DNA of 64,000 bases, taken from CAYJDP01 sp964371025 (GTDB lineage: Bacteria > Bacillota_I > Bacilli_A > RF39 > UBA660). The notes under the pieces are model-generated. The model searched no databases and was not told the DNA's origin. It was given only the letters and a program-made list of their open reading frames with translations. The translations under genes and the position numbers were made by a program. Shown one piece after another: positions 24,886 to 34,424 of the stretch. Positions within the stretch are counted from its first letter, which is position 1, and each line of letters starts with the position of its first letter. The stretch lies in contig CAYJKH010000002.1 in the NCBI GenBank assembly GCA_964371025.1, forward strand, positions 62,001 to 126,000, in the 5' to 3' direction.

Positions 24886-27507
24886 TTATGGTGTAGTTTC
24901 TGAATCTGGATCTTCTGGATCTGGAATTTCTGGATTTTCTGGATCTGGAATTTCAGGTTCTTCTGGTTCAACAATTACTTCTTCTTCTAAGTTATAAGTA
25001 ACTGCACCACTTTGAACGCTATTATAGTCTTTATATGTTGCAACTATTTTATATACTCCGTAAGGAGAACTTGTATTAAATACATATCTAGTATCTTTAG
25101 TAAATGCTATTAATACACCATCCTTAAATATATTGTATCCTAATTCACCATAAGCTTCATCTTCTTCAAGTCGAGCAACAGCGTTCCAACTCATTGTAAC
25201 AGCAGTACTACCATCATAAGAAACATTGAAGTTTCCAGGATTAGCTAGTTTAGTAGCTGTGTTTGTATCATCTACTTCTCCAGTAGGTTCATGTCCTTTT
25301 TTAAATAATTCCATTGTTGTATTACCGCCTTCTGAACCAATAGCTGGAGGATTAGATCCTTTAACTATTGGAAGGGAAACAACACTATCTGGCATTTCAA
25401 ATTTAGATCTATTTGATTCGATAGCTCCTGCATTTAAAAGAGCTTTCCATATTTTATCTTTTTCAATACTTGCTTGTAAATTTCTTAATACATAATCACT
25501 ATCGATGAAATCATATCCATACCATAGACCCATAACTGTATCAGGAGAGTAACCAATTAACCAAGAATCTGGAATAGCATCTCCTGGTAGACCATGTTTA
25601 TTAATAGTTGCTACATCATAATTTGTTGTTCCTGTTTTTGCAGCAATATTAGTAGGAGTACCACCAGTTAATTGAATATCTTCTAAAACATCTGTAATCA
25701 TATAAGCAGTAGCATCTGACATTGCTTGAACTGATTCAGTTTTAGTTTCAACTGTTTCATTTGTTTCACGATTTACATATTTTTTTATACTACTAGGTTC
25801 ATTATAATAACCGCCATTAGCAAATGCAGCATAAGCAGCACTCATTTCTAAAGAATTAGTACCATTAAATCCACCAATAGAGTGGGCTTCATGTATCATT
25901 CCATTAGAAATTTCAGGAGTTATTCCTAAATTAGTAACCATTTCAATTATTTTATCATTATCAACTTCTTGGAAGGCTTTTAGTGCCGGTATATTTCTTG
26001 AAGTTGCTAAGGCTGTTCTTAAAGTAATGTTCCCAAAGTAACCATTATCCCAGTTTTTAATTGATTGTCCACCAGAATAAGTATGGGGAGCATCGTTAAA
26101 TATTTTAGCTGTAGACCAGTTATTGTATTCTATACCAGGGGCATAATCAAATAAAGGCTTAGCAGTTGATCCTGGTTGGCGATTATTTTGAGTTGCATAA
26201 TTCCACTGATTAGCACCTTCACGATTACGTCCAGCTCCAATTGCTAAAATTTGACCAGTATCTGCATCTAATACAGATACTCCAGCTTGAACTTTATCAT
26301 CTTTCCATGAGTAATCTTCACCGCTCATAATACTATTAACTGCATCTTGTTTATCAGGATCCATGTTTGTATAGATAAGTAGAGGAGTTACATAGGGATT
26401 TAAATTATGTTTTTCATCCATTTCTTCAACAACTGTATCAATATAATCTTGATATTCACTACTTTCATTAATACTAGAATCCACAATTAAAGATTCTACA
26501 GGAACTTCATTAGCGATTTTTGCCTCTTCAGCAGTAATATATCCATGTGTTTCCATCAAATGAAGAACTGTTTCACGTCTATTTTCAGCATTTTCAGGAT
26601 TAATATCAGGTCTATAAATATTAGGAGATTGGAAAAGTCCTGCTATAACAGCTGCTTCCGATAAATTTAATTGACTAACATCTTTTCCGAAGTAAGCCAT
26701 TGAAGCTTCTTGAACTCCATAAACATTTCCTCCTAAGAAATGGTTATTTACATAAAATTCTATAATTTCTTGTTTTGAATAATCTTGCTCTAAATGGAAT
26801 ACAGATAAGTATACATCTGTAAACTTTCTAATAATCCCTTCAATACCAGATGCTTCAGTAGAAGTCATGGTATTTTTAATAACTTGCATTGATAAAGTAG
26901 AAGCACCACCGGCATTACTGTTACCCATTAATTGCCCTAAAGATGCTTTAGCAAAACGAGGAGCATCCAGTCCGTTATGTTGGAAAAATCTCGAATCTTC
27001 AGTAGCGATAATTGCATCAACTAAAACTTCAGGCAATTGATCATAAGTAATTTTTTCTCTCATTTCACTACCGAGTTTAATTATTTCATCACCATTTTTA
27101 TCATACATAATACTAACTTCTTTAGTATTTAATTTTTTAGTTTCATATAATCCTTGAGCATCTATCATAATATATGCGAAAAATGCTACAAAGATAGTAA
27201 TACCTATAATACATAAACTAAGTAAAACAATAATTAAACGATTAACTCTTCTTCTTTTCTTTTTGTCATTTTTAGATTTTTTTAATATAATTGCTAATCC
27301 AATAATTAATAATAATCCTAAAGCAGTTATTGCTGTGAAAATTAATCCCGTAACAAAATAGAAGACTACTAGTATTAAAGCAAGTAATACTAAAGTTATT
27401 TTAAAGTTCTTTTTTTCTAATCTTGTAAATTTAACTTTAGGAGTTTTATTATTTGCTTCAAATTCTTTTGAAATAGATTTTTTATTTTTATTTTTTTTAT
27501 TAGTCAT
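24886..27507 (-). CDS. pbp1A: Class A penicillin-binding protein (glycosyltransferase/transpeptidase)
   Basis: 873 residues. An N-terminal basic region and two hydrophobic segments (about 33-65 and 84-112) precede the GT51 domain (EDSRFFQHNGLD near 168, GGASTLSMQVIKN, FYVNNHFLGG). The transpeptidase domain has S-x-x-K in STAKP (near 446), S-x-N as SRN and KTGT near 625. A fibronectin-III-like domain follows (about 765-845), then a Pro/Glu/Asp tail with repeated IPDPE blocks. It polymerises and cross-links peptidoglycan outside the membrane. It overlaps recU by 8 bp, the recU-ponA order of Bacillus. The second N-terminal hydrophobic pair is unusual and may be a hairpin anchor. Confidence 0.96.
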   Translation of the reverse strand: MTNKKNKNKKSISKEFEANNKTPKVKFTRLEKKNFKITLVLLALILVVFYFVTGLIFTAITALGLLLIIGLAIILKKSKNDKKKRRRVNRLIIVLLSLCIIGITIFVAFFAYIMIDAQGLYETKKLNTKEVSIMYDKNGDEIIKLGSEMREKITYDQLPEVLVDAIIATEDSRFFQHNGLDAPRFAKASLGQLMGNSNAGGASTLSMQVIKNTMTSTEASGIEGIIRKFTDVYLSVFHLEQDYSKQEIIEFYVNNHFLGGNVYGVQEASMAYFGKDVSQLNLSEAAVIAGLFQSPNIYRPDINPENAENRRETVLHLMETHGYITAEEAKIANEVPVESLIVDSSINESSEYQDYIDTVVEEMDEKHNLNPYVTPLLIYTNMDPDKQDAVNSIMSGEDYSWKDDKVQAGVSVLDADTGQILAIGAGRNREGANQWNYATQNNRQPGSTAKPLFDYAPGIEYNNWSTAKIFNDAPHTYSGGQSIKNWDNGYFGNITLRTALATSRNIPALKAFQEVDNDKIIEMVTNLGITPEISNGMIHEAHSIGGFNGTNSLEMSAAYAAFANGGYYNEPSSIKKYVNRETNETVETKTESVQAMSDATAYMITDVLEDIQLTGGTPTNIAAKTGTTNYDVATINKHGLPGDAIPDSWLIGYSPDTVMGLWYGYDFIDSDYVLRNLQASIEKDKIWKALLNAGAIESNRSKFEMPDSVVSLPIVKGSNPPAIGSEGGNTTMELFKKGHEPTGEVDDTNTATKLANPGNFNVSYDGSTAVTMSWNAVARLEEDEAYGELGYNIFKDGVLIAFTKDTRYVFNTSSPYGVYKIVATYKDYNSVQSGAVTYNLEEEVIVEPEEPEIPDPENPEIPDPEDPDSETTP

Positions 27508-28072
27508 TATTTATACCTCCAATATATTTATCTATTATTTTCAAATAATCAATTCTAGGGTTAAAACTATCTTTTATAAGTTCTCCATTATTTTTGAAGT
27601 ATTCTAATGGAATAGATGTTTTATTATTATTTTCTAAGAACTTTAAAAGGTCATTAATAAATAATAAATATGTTTCATTAATAGTTGTAAATCTTACTAT
27701 TAAAAAAGCGATTCCCTTATGATTGAATATATTTTTCATATGTTTAATTTGATGAGCATGAATATTTGATAGGGGAAAACTAGTTTTATTTTTAGTTTCT
27801 TTAGCCTCAAAATCTATATAATGACCTTTATAAAGCCCATTATAATCGGTAGTGGATGGTGTTTCAAAAAAACCAGTTATTCTACCTTTTTGTAATCTAT
27901 CTACTTCAATAATCTTAATTGGAGTAGGTTTCTTATAGATATGAGCAATATCGCATTCTAAATAATATAAATTAGAACAATTAATATCTTTTTCTAAAGA
28001 CATTCCTCTATTACCATAATTAATAATTTTATTTGAATTTTTATTTTTTTTAATTCCATTTGGATAATTCAT
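27500..28072 (-). CDS. recU: Holliday junction resolvase RecU
   Basis: 190 residues of the PD-(D/E)xK nuclease RecU. NYGNRGMSLEKDIN near the start, FETPSTTDYNGLYKGHYIDFEAKET in the centre (the catalytic D...E-x-K as FEAKET), SFPLSNIHAHQIKHM and a C-terminal DYLKIIDKYI. It resolves four-way junctions during recombination and segregation. It is upstream of and overlapping with pbp1A, and has its own TATAAT on the minus strand (complement of 28089-28094) with a TAGGTGAT ribosome site. Confidence 0.95.
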   Translation of the reverse strand: MNYPNGIKKNKNSNKIINYGNRGMSLEKDINCSNLYYLECDIAHIYKKPTPIKIIEVDRLQKGRITGFFETPSTTDYNGLYKGHYIDFEAKETKNKTSFPLSNIHAHQIKHMKNIFNHKGIAFLIVRFTTINETYLLFINDLLKFLENNNKTSIPLEYFKNNGELIKDSFNPRIDYLKIIDKYIGGINND

Positions 28073-28202
28073 TCGATCACCTACCGATATTATACTATAA
28101 AAGGATATAATTTACTATTTATTATTATTTCTATTAGATTTTACTTTACATAAATAAGAAGAAACTGTAAATACTTTACACCTTTTAAAAAATGATAAAT
28201 AA

Positions 28203-28231
28203 TTGACAAATTACTAATAAAATGTGATAAT
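28203..28231 (+). promoter_or_regulatory. gpsB promoter (probably also drives rnpB)
   Basis: TTGACA (28203-28208), 17-bp spacer, GATAAT (28226-28231). The gpsB stop and the rnpB 5' end are only a few bases apart, so read-through from this promoter could supply the RNase P RNA precursor. Confidence 0.8.
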
Positions 28232-28257
28232 ATTGATTGTAAGAGGTTGGTGATTTA

Positions 28258-28587
28258 ATGTATCAAAATAAAATAAATTTAATGCCACAAGATATTTTAG
28301 AAAAAGAATTTAAAATTGATACTCGTGGATACAGATTAAAAGAAGTTGATCTATTTTTGGATACTGTTATTTCTGATTATGAACAGTTTTTGAATATGAT
28401 AAATAATCTTGAAAAAGAAAAGGCTGATTTACTTGGTGAGATTATGAAATTAAAACAAGAATTAAGAAATAATAGAATTAATGTAGAAGCAGCAAGAAGT
28501 AATGAAATGAATGAGGTTTCTAACGTTGATATTTTAAGAAGAATATCACAATTAGAAAAATTAGTATACGGTGATAGAAATAATTAA
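28258..28587 (+). CDS. gpsB: Cell-cycle protein GpsB (DivIVA family)
   Basis: 109 residues. The N-terminal DivIVA lipid-binding region is LMPQDILEKEFKIDTRGYRLKEVDLFLD (split at about 8-35), followed by a coiled coil (about 45-75) and a short C-terminal helix (NVDILRRISQLEKLVYG). GpsB moves PBP1 between septum and side wall. Its position between recU/pbp1A and rnpB is conserved with Bacillus. Confidence 0.95.
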   Translation: MYQNKINLMPQDILEKEFKIDTRGYRLKEVDLFLDTVISDYEQFLNMINNLEKEKADLLGEIMKLKQELRNNRINVEAARSNEMNEVSNVDILRRISQLEKLVYGDRNN

Positions 28588-28591
28588 TATA

Positions 28592-28937
28592 TAGATAAAC
28601 GCTGGTATTTTAAAATGCTTGAGGAAAGTCCATGCTCTCACAAACTGAGATGTTTGTAGTGTTCATGTATAGGGAAAAAATAACCTATAGTAGAGAAATC
28701 TAACGGAGGTAGTTAAGTCTAAGTCTTTGATATGATTTAATCCATAAAAGTGCCGCAGTGACGATAACTTTGGAAACGAAGGTGTGAAACGAGGTAAACC
28801 CCATGAGAGAGAAACCCAAATTTGGTAGGGGAATTCTAACGAAGGAATTAAACGGAGTTAGGAACTGTTTGTATATATACAAATGGTAGATAAATGTTTA
28901 TCGCCTAGAAATAGGAACAGAACATGGCTTATTTATA
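28592..28937 (+). ncRNA. rnpB: RNase P RNA (type B)
   Basis: Catalytic RNA that removes tRNA 5' leaders. Conserved elements are GAGGAAAGTCC (28621-28631), the central GAAACGAGGTAAACCCC block and the 3' ACAGAACATGGCTTA; the 5' and 3' ends can pair as P1. About 345 nt, suitable for the Firmicute B type. Gene order gpsB-rnpB supports the call. The ends are estimated to a few bases. Its 5' end is about 5 bp from the gpsB stop. Confidence 0.95.
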
Positions 28938-28971
28938 TTTTTTATTTAATTACTAAAAGGAAGGTGCCAAA

Positions 28972-29457
28972 TTGAAAAATTTAGGAGAATATTTAAAACG
29001 GACTAGATTAGAAAAAGGTGTTACTTTAGAAGAGGCATCAGATGATTTAGGAATGCCGATGGAGCAAGTTTTAAATATAGAAACAGGAAATACTAAAGCA
29101 TTTAAAGATATTTATAAACTAAAAGAATATGTAATATCATATGCTAAATATTTAGGACTTGATTTAAATGAAGTAACTGATGAATTTAATAATTTTATAT
29201 TTGATCACACTTCTAAAATATCAATAGGTGATGTGCTAACAGCGAGAAGAAAAGAAGATATCAAAGAAGGTAAAAAGGCAAAATCACCATATACAAAAGA
29301 ATATGTGAAAAAAATAAATATTTTTCCATATATTATAGGAATAATAGTATTTGTACTTTTAACGACAGGAGTATTTTTTTTAATAAAAGGAATCTCTAAG
29401 TCGCCAGAAAGAACAAGTGAATTATTAGGGGAGGGTATTTATGAATTTACCTACTAA
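28972..29457 (+). CDS. rodZ: RodZ-like HTH membrane protein (YmfM)
   Basis: 161 residues, starting at TTG 28972 with AAAGGAAGGTG upstream. An N-terminal helix-turn-helix of the HTH_25 type (LGEYLKRTRLEKGVTLEEAS, about 3-22) is followed by a linker and one transmembrane helix (about 118-142), with only a short outer tail. RodZ links MreB to the elongation machinery. The extracellular domain is almost absent, shorter than in E. coli RodZ. It overlaps pgsA by 17 bp; ymfM-pgsA-recA order is as in Bacillus. Confidence 0.85.
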   Translation: MKNLGEYLKRTRLEKGVTLEEASDDLGMPMEQVLNIETGNTKAFKDIYKLKEYVISYAKYLGLDLNEVTDEFNNFIFDHTSKISIGDVLTARRKEDIKEGKKAKSPYTKEYVKKINIFPYIIGIIVFVLLTTGVFFLIKGISKSPERTSELLGEGIYEFTY

Positions 29458-30037
29458 ATTAACAATTTTAAGATTAATACTTAGTGTATTTATTATTATA
29501 TTATTAACATTTCCTTTTTATTTATTAGGAATTCAGTTTAAAACATATGAAGTAATGGGTGTTATGGTATATAGTCACTATATAGTAGCAGCTTTTATAT
29601 TTGTGGTAGCGTCTATTACAGATTTTTTAGATGGTTATATTGCTAGAAAGTATAATTTAGTGACAAATACGGGTAAAATGTTAGATGCAATAGCAGATAA
29701 AGTTTTGGTTAACTCGGTATTAATTATATTAACTGCTCAAGGACATATTCATGAAAGTATTGTTATTATAATTGTTCTAAGGGATATAATAGTTAATGCT
29801 ATTAAAATGGAAGTAGCATCACGAGGAAAAGTAATAGCAGCAATATCATCTGGAAAAATAAAAACGGCAGCTTTAATGATTGGTATTACATTAGTGTTAA
29901 TAAGTAATTTACCATTTGAAGCATATAACATTGCTTTAGGAGATTTTTTATTATACTTTGCAGCGATAATGTCATTAATATCAATGTTCCAATATTACTT
30001 TGCGAATAAAGAAGCGTTAAGTAGTAAAAATACATAA
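29441..30037 (+). CDS. pgsA: Phosphatidylglycerophosphate synthase
   Basis: 198-residue CDP-alcohol phosphotransferase with several transmembrane helices. The signature D-x2-D-G-x2-A-R-x8-G-x3-D-x3-D is exact: DFLDGYIAR followed by GKMLDAIADK at about 64-92. It makes phosphatidylglycerophosphate from CDP-diacylglycerol and glycerol-3-phosphate, the precursor of PG and of the cardiolipin made by the synthase encoded at 48.6 kb. It starts inside the rodZ reading frame. The Bacillus gene cinA, normally between pgsA and recA, is absent. Confidence 0.97.
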   Translation: MNLPTKLTILRLILSVFIIILLTFPFYLLGIQFKTYEVMGVMVYSHYIVAAFIFVVASITDFLDGYIARKYNLVTNTGKMLDAIADKVLVNSVLIILTAQGHIHESIVIIIVLRDIIVNAIKMEVASRGKVIAAISSGKIKTAALMIGITLVLISNLPFEAYNIALGDFLLYFAAIMSLISMFQYYFANKEALSSKNT

Positions 30038-30060
30038 TTTATAATGAATATTTAAATAAA

Positions 30061-30088
30061 AAAACTTTTCTAACTAAGAGTTTTTTTA
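30061..30088 (+). terminator. pgsA terminator
   Basis: AAAACTTTT (30061-30069) / AAGAGTTTT (30076-30084) with one G-U pair, then a T-run. Confidence 0.8.
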
Positions 30089-30126
30089 TTTTTCTATAAT
30101 AAAAGTAAAGAAAAAAAAGATTTCAC

Positions 30127-30162
30127 TGAACATTTGTTCGAAAAACGGTTGCAATTTATAAT
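30127..30162 (+). promoter_or_regulatory. recA promoter with LexA/SOS box
   Basis: The palindrome GAACATTTGTTC (30128-30139, CGAAC-type Gram-positive SOS box, flanked by T and G) contains the -35 TTGTTC (30134-30139). A 17-bp spacer leads to a perfect TATAAT (30157-30162). LexA bound here would block RNA polymerase, as at Bacillus recA. Confidence 0.9.
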
Positions 30163-30206
30163 AAAGTATTATAAAATGAAATTGTATTAATATTTAGGAG
30201 GAAAAC

Positions 30207-31220
30207 ATGGCGAAAAAAGAAACAGTAAAAATAGATCAAAAAGATGCACAATTAGCACAAGTATTAAATGACATTGAGAAACAATTTGGTAAAGGTGCAA
30301 TAATGAAACTAGGAGAAAATAAACATGTAAAAGTAGATGTTTGTTCTAGTGGATGTTTATCTTTAGATATAGCGCTTGGAATAGGTGGATATCCAAGGGG
30401 AAGAATTATTGAAATTTATGGACCGGAATCAAGTGGTAAAACAACTTTTGCTCTACAAGCGATAGCTGAAATTCAAAAAACAGGGGGTAGAGCAGCTTTT
30501 ATAGATGCAGAGCATGCCTTAGATCCAGTTTATGCTGAAAAATTAGGAGTAAATATAGAAGATTTATTATTAGCGCAACCAGATACAGGAGAACAAGCTC
30601 TTGAAATATGTGAGGCTTTAGTTAGAAGTGAAGCTGTAAATGTAGTTGTTATTGATTCAGTTGCTGCATTAGTTCCACAAGCTGAAATAGATGGTGAAAT
30701 GGGTGATACACATGTTGGTTTACAAGCTCGTTTAATGTCACAAGCTTTAAGAAAATTATCAGGAACAATTAATAAAACCCAAACAACAGCAATATTTATT
30801 AATCAGTTAAGAGAAAAAGTTGGAGTAATGTTTGGAAGTCCAGAAACAACACCTGGAGGAAGAGCTTTAAAATTTTATTCATCTATTAGATTAGATATAA
30901 GAAGAAATGAACAATTAAAAATGGGTGATGGAGTAGTTGGGAACAAAACGACGGTTAAAGTTGTGAAAAACAAATTAGCTCCCCCATTTAAAACAGCAGT
31001 TGTTGACATTATGTATGGAGAAGGAGTTTCACGAGAAGGCGAATTAATTGACTTAGGAGTTGAAGCTGGAGTAATTTCTAAAACTGGAGCTTGGTATTCT
31101 TATAAAGGAGAAAAGCTAGGACAGGGAAAAGAAAATGTAAAATTACTATTAAAAGAAAATAAAGAAATAAAAGAAGAAATCGAAAAACTAGTAAGAGATT
31201 TTTATAGTATCACTTTATAA
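30207..31220 (+). CDS. recA: Recombinase RecA
   Basis: 337 residues. Walker A GPESSGKT (72-79), EHALDPVYA, VVIDSVAALVP (Walker B), the L1/L2 regions (MGDTHVGLQARLMSQALRK; NQLREKVGVMFGSPETTPGG split) and KVVKNKLAPPF are all canonical. It forms ATP-dependent filaments for homologous recombination and triggers LexA cleavage. The acidic C-terminal tail is nearly absent. Its promoter holds an SOS box, so it is DNA-damage induced. Confidence 0.99.
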   Translation: MAKKETVKIDQKDAQLAQVLNDIEKQFGKGAIMKLGENKHVKVDVCSSGCLSLDIALGIGGYPRGRIIEIYGPESSGKTTFALQAIAEIQKTGGRAAFIDAEHALDPVYAEKLGVNIEDLLLAQPDTGEQALEICEALVRSEAVNVVVIDSVAALVPQAEIDGEMGDTHVGLQARLMSQALRKLSGTINKTQTTAIFINQLREKVGVMFGSPETTPGGRALKFYSSIRLDIRRNEQLKMGDGVVGNKTTVKVVKNKLAPPFKTAVVDIMYGEGVSREGELIDLGVEAGVISKTGAWYSYKGEKLGQGKENVKLLLKENKEIKEEIEKLVRDFYSITL

Positions 31221-31308
31221 AAAGTGTAAAGTTATTCAATAAATTTATGAATAAATGTCATTTATGTTATAATACTTATAATATTTAAAGAAAGAGAGAA
31301 ATATATAT

Positions 31309-32715
31309 ATGAAACTATTAAAAGACTTGGTTGATTGCAATTTGGAAATTGAAATAAGAGGAGTTACAAGCAGATCTGAAAAAGTAGAAGAAGGATTTTT
31401 ATTTGTAGCAACGGAGGGATTCAATCATAATAGAATTGAATTTTTAGAAGATGCAATTAATAGAGGAGCGGTAGCGGTTGTTACAAGTACAAAAGTAGAA
31501 TCAAATATACCTCTTATTTTAGTGGATAATGTAAATGAAAAATTATATGAAATTTGTGAAAAATTTTATGATAAAGTAAATATGGATGAGTTAAATATTA
31601 CAGGAGTAACAGGAACTGATGGTAAAACATCAACTACTACATTTTTGTATCAATTATTAAATTTTGAAGAAAAAACAGCGTATATTGGTTCAAATGGATT
31701 AATAATGGGAGAAGAAGTAATTAGTACTGGGATAAATACTCCAGAAGTAGATTCATTATATAAAATATTTGATTTAATCGTTAGTAAAGGATATAAAAAT
31801 ATTGTATTAGAAACTTCTAGTGAAGGGTTAATGCATAAAAGAGTTTCATTTGTGAAATATAGTCAAGTAGGTTTTACTAATATTAGCGAAGATCATTTAA
31901 ATGTTCATAAAACTAGAGAAAATTATATAGCGGCAAAACTATCATTGATTGACTTAGTTAAACCAACTGGAGCAATTGGAGTCAATGTAGATGATATAGA
32001 AATCTCAAAAATAAGTGATAGTCGTAAAAAGACTTATGGTTATAATAATAAAGCAGACTATCAAATTAGTAATATAAATGAAAATAAGGAAAATACTAAG
32101 TTTACTATAACAGTTGATAATAATGAATATAATATAGAAAGTCCTTTTGTTGGAATGTTTAATGTTTACAATTTAACTCTTGCCTTCTTATTATTAAGAG
32201 AAAGAGGCTTTGATGCAAAAAAAGCAGTTGAGAATATTAAATTACTTAAACCAGCACCAGGAAGAAGAGAATTATTTAAATTTAGTAAGGATTATGATAT
32301 TATTATTGACTATGCTCATACTGTAAATGGAGTTAGTGAAATGCTAAAGAGTGTTTCTTCAAAAGGATATAATAACATTATAACAGTATCTGGAGTTGCT
32401 GGAGGAAGACAAAAGGAAAAAAGACCACATATGGGGAAACTTTTTTTAGATAATTCTTCGTTAGTAGTATTTACAATGGAAGATCCAAGATTTGAAAGTG
32501 TTGATGATATTATTGACGACATGATTGGAGATTCTATTAAGACAAATTATGTAAGAATAAATGACCGAAAAGAAGCTATTGAATATGCTTTAGGAAAAGC
32601 TTCAAAAAATGATGTTGTTTTAGTCCTAGGAAAAGGAAGAGAAAAATATCAACTGGTTAAAGACCAAAAGCTTTTACATTCAGATTATGAAACAATCAAA
32701 AATTATTTTAAATAA
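31309..32715 (+). CDS. murE: UDP-MurNAc-tripeptide synthetase (MurE family)
   Basis: 468-residue Mur ligase that adds the third stem residue to UDP-MurNAc-L-Ala-D-Glu. N-terminal domain with SRSEKVEEGFLFVA; ATP site GVTGTDGKTSTT (about 98-109); GINTPEV; LETSSEGL; SEDHLNVHKTRENY; IDYAHTVNG; and the specificity region MEDPRFE at 390-396. DAP-type enzymes have DNPR and Lys-type usually DNPA or similar, so D-P-R keeps the DAP-contacting Arg but not the Asn. The third amino acid is therefore uncertain. It has an extended -10 promoter (TG-T-TATAAT, 31268-31273) and its own terminator. Confidence 0.9.
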   Translation: MKLLKDLVDCNLEIEIRGVTSRSEKVEEGFLFVATEGFNHNRIEFLEDAINRGAVAVVTSTKVESNIPLILVDNVNEKLYEICEKFYDKVNMDELNITGVTGTDGKTSTTTFLYQLLNFEEKTAYIGSNGLIMGEEVISTGINTPEVDSLYKIFDLIVSKGYKNIVLETSSEGLMHKRVSFVKYSQVGFTNISEDHLNVHKTRENYIAAKLSLIDLVKPTGAIGVNVDDIEISKISDSRKKTYGYNNKADYQISNINENKENTKFTITVDNNEYNIESPFVGMFNVYNLTLAFLLLRERGFDAKKAVENIKLLKPAPGRRELFKFSKDYDIIIDYAHTVNGVSEMLKSVSSKGYNNIITVSGVAGGRQKEKRPHMGKLFLDNSSLVVFTMEDPRFESVDDIIDDMIGDSIKTNYVRINDRKEAIEYALGKASKNDVVLVLGKGREKYQLVKDQKLLHSDYETIKNYFK

Positions 32716-32741
32716 AAACCATTATAAGAAGTTATATGCTA

Positions 32742-32776
32742 AAAGTATACACAAAAAGAATGTGTTTACTTTTTTT
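32742..32776 (+). terminator. murE terminator
   Basis: AAAGTATACACA / TGTGTTTACTTT (one mismatch), A-rich loop, T-run. Confidence 0.8.
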
Positions 32777-32803
32777 GTTTGATAAAATATAAGGTGATTA
32801 AAC

Positions 32804-32832
32804 TTGACATAAGTAAAAATAAAACATAAAAT
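32804..32832 (+). promoter_or_regulatory. rny promoter
   Basis: TTGACA (32804-32809), 17-bp spacer, TAAAAT (32827-32832), 38 bp before the rny start. Confidence 0.75.
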
Positions 32833-32870
32833 AAGGGTAGGTTAGTAAATAATCTAGAGGAGGAAATATT

Positions 32871-34424
32871 ATGAATAATATAATATTTTCCGGTTTACTT
32901 TTATTGATTGGAACATTAGTGGGTTTTGTTATAACATTTGTAATAAATAGCTTAAAAACTACAAATGCTACTAAAAAAGTGGAAAAACTAATGAGTCAAA
33001 CTAAAATTGAAATAGATAAAATGAAAAGAGATGCAACTTTTGAACAAAAAGAAAATGCACATAAATTAAAAATAGAGTTGGATAATGAGATTCGTGAAAA
33101 GAAAAACGAATATAAAGAGAGTGAAAATAGACTTTTACAACGTGAATCAAGCTTAGATAAAAGAGATGAGTTATGTCAAAAGCGTGAAAGTAATTTAGAT
33201 GATCGTGAATTAAAATTATCTAATCGTTTATCAGAAATTCAAGATGAAAAAAGTAAAGTGGAAGAAATAAAAGCGGAACAAATAAAAGTATTAGAAAAAA
33301 TTTCAAATTATAGTAAAGAAAAAGCACGTGATGAAATAATGTTACATGTTAAAGATAGTATGAATTTGGAAATAGCGGAGTATATCAAAGATAGAGAAGA
33401 TACAGCTAAATTAGAGGCGGATAAATCAGCTCGAGAAGTAATTATTACAGCTATGCAAAAATATGCAGCTGATATTGCTAGTGATCAGACTGTTACAGTA
33501 GTTGAATTACCTACAGATGAAATGAAAGGTAGAATTATTGGTAGAGAGGGTAGAAATATCCGTACTATTGAGGCTATAACAGGGGTTGATTTAATAATTG
33601 ATGATACTCCAGAAGCAGTAGTTTTATCATCTTTTGATCCTATGCGAAGAGAAATTGCTAGAATTACTTTAGAAACACTTGTTAAAGATGGAAGAATTCA
33701 TCCAACAAGAATTGAAGAAATATATGATAAAGTATGTAAAGATATTAAACAAAAAACAAAAGAGTTAGGTCAAGAAGCAATATTTGAACTTGGTTTAACT
33801 AAAATAGATTCTGATTTAGTAGAGGTAATTGGAAAACTTAACTATAGAACTAGTTATGGTCAAAATGCTCTACAACATTCTATGGAAGTAGCTCATTTAT
33901 CCGGATTACTTGCAGCAGAACTTGGTGAAAATATTAATTTAGCAAAAAGAGCTGGATTGTTACATGATATTGGTAAAGCAATTGATCATGAAGTTGAAGG
34001 TAGTCATGTAGAAATTGGGATTGATATTGCTAAAAAATATAAAGAAAATGAAGTAGTAATCAATTCGATTGCATCTCATCATGGAGACACAAGTGCAACA
34101 AGTATTATTTCAACTATAGTTGCAATAGCGGATGCTTTATCTGCATCAAGACCAGGAGCTCGAAATGACTCTTTGGAAAATTATATTAAAAGATTAACTA
34201 ATTTAGAAGAAATTGGTAATAATATAAAAGGTGTTGAAAAAACATTTGCAATGCAAGCAGGTAGAGAATTAAGAGTGATTGTTAAACCAGATGCAATAGA
34301 TGATTTAGAAATGCATAAAGTAGCTAGAGATATTAAAGAACAAATTGAAGCAGATATGAAATATCCTGGTAATATTAAGATTATGGTTATTAGAGAAACT
34401 AGAGCTATGGAAGAAGCAAAATAA
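32871..34424 (+). CDS. rny: Ribonuclease Y
   Basis: 517 residues: an N-terminal membrane helix (about 2-25), a long coiled coil (30-200), a KH domain with GRIIGREGRNIRTIE (about 220-234) and an HD domain with HDIGKAIDHE (near 364) and SHHGD. RNase Y starts mRNA decay at the membrane of Firmicutes as part of the degradosome. Length is standard. Its partner-type nuclease RNase J is encoded convergently next door. Confidence 0.98.
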   Translation: MNNIIFSGLLLLIGTLVGFVITFVINSLKTTNATKKVEKLMSQTKIEIDKMKRDATFEQKENAHKLKIELDNEIREKKNEYKESENRLLQRESSLDKRDELCQKRESNLDDRELKLSNRLSEIQDEKSKVEEIKAEQIKVLEKISNYSKEKARDEIMLHVKDSMNLEIAEYIKDREDTAKLEADKSAREVIITAMQKYAADIASDQTVTVVELPTDEMKGRIIGREGRNIRTIEAITGVDLIIDDTPEAVVLSSFDPMRREIARITLETLVKDGRIHPTRIEEIYDKVCKDIKQKTKELGQEAIFELGLTKIDSDLVEVIGKLNYRTSYGQNALQHSMEVAHLSGLLAAELGENINLAKRAGLLHDIGKAIDHEVEGSHVEIGIDIAKKYKENEVVINSIASHHGDTSATSIISTIVAIADALSASRPGARNDSLENYIKRLTNLEEIGNNIKGVEKTFAMQAGRELRVIVKPDAIDDLEMHKVARDIKEQIEADMKYPGNIKIMVIRETRAMEEAK

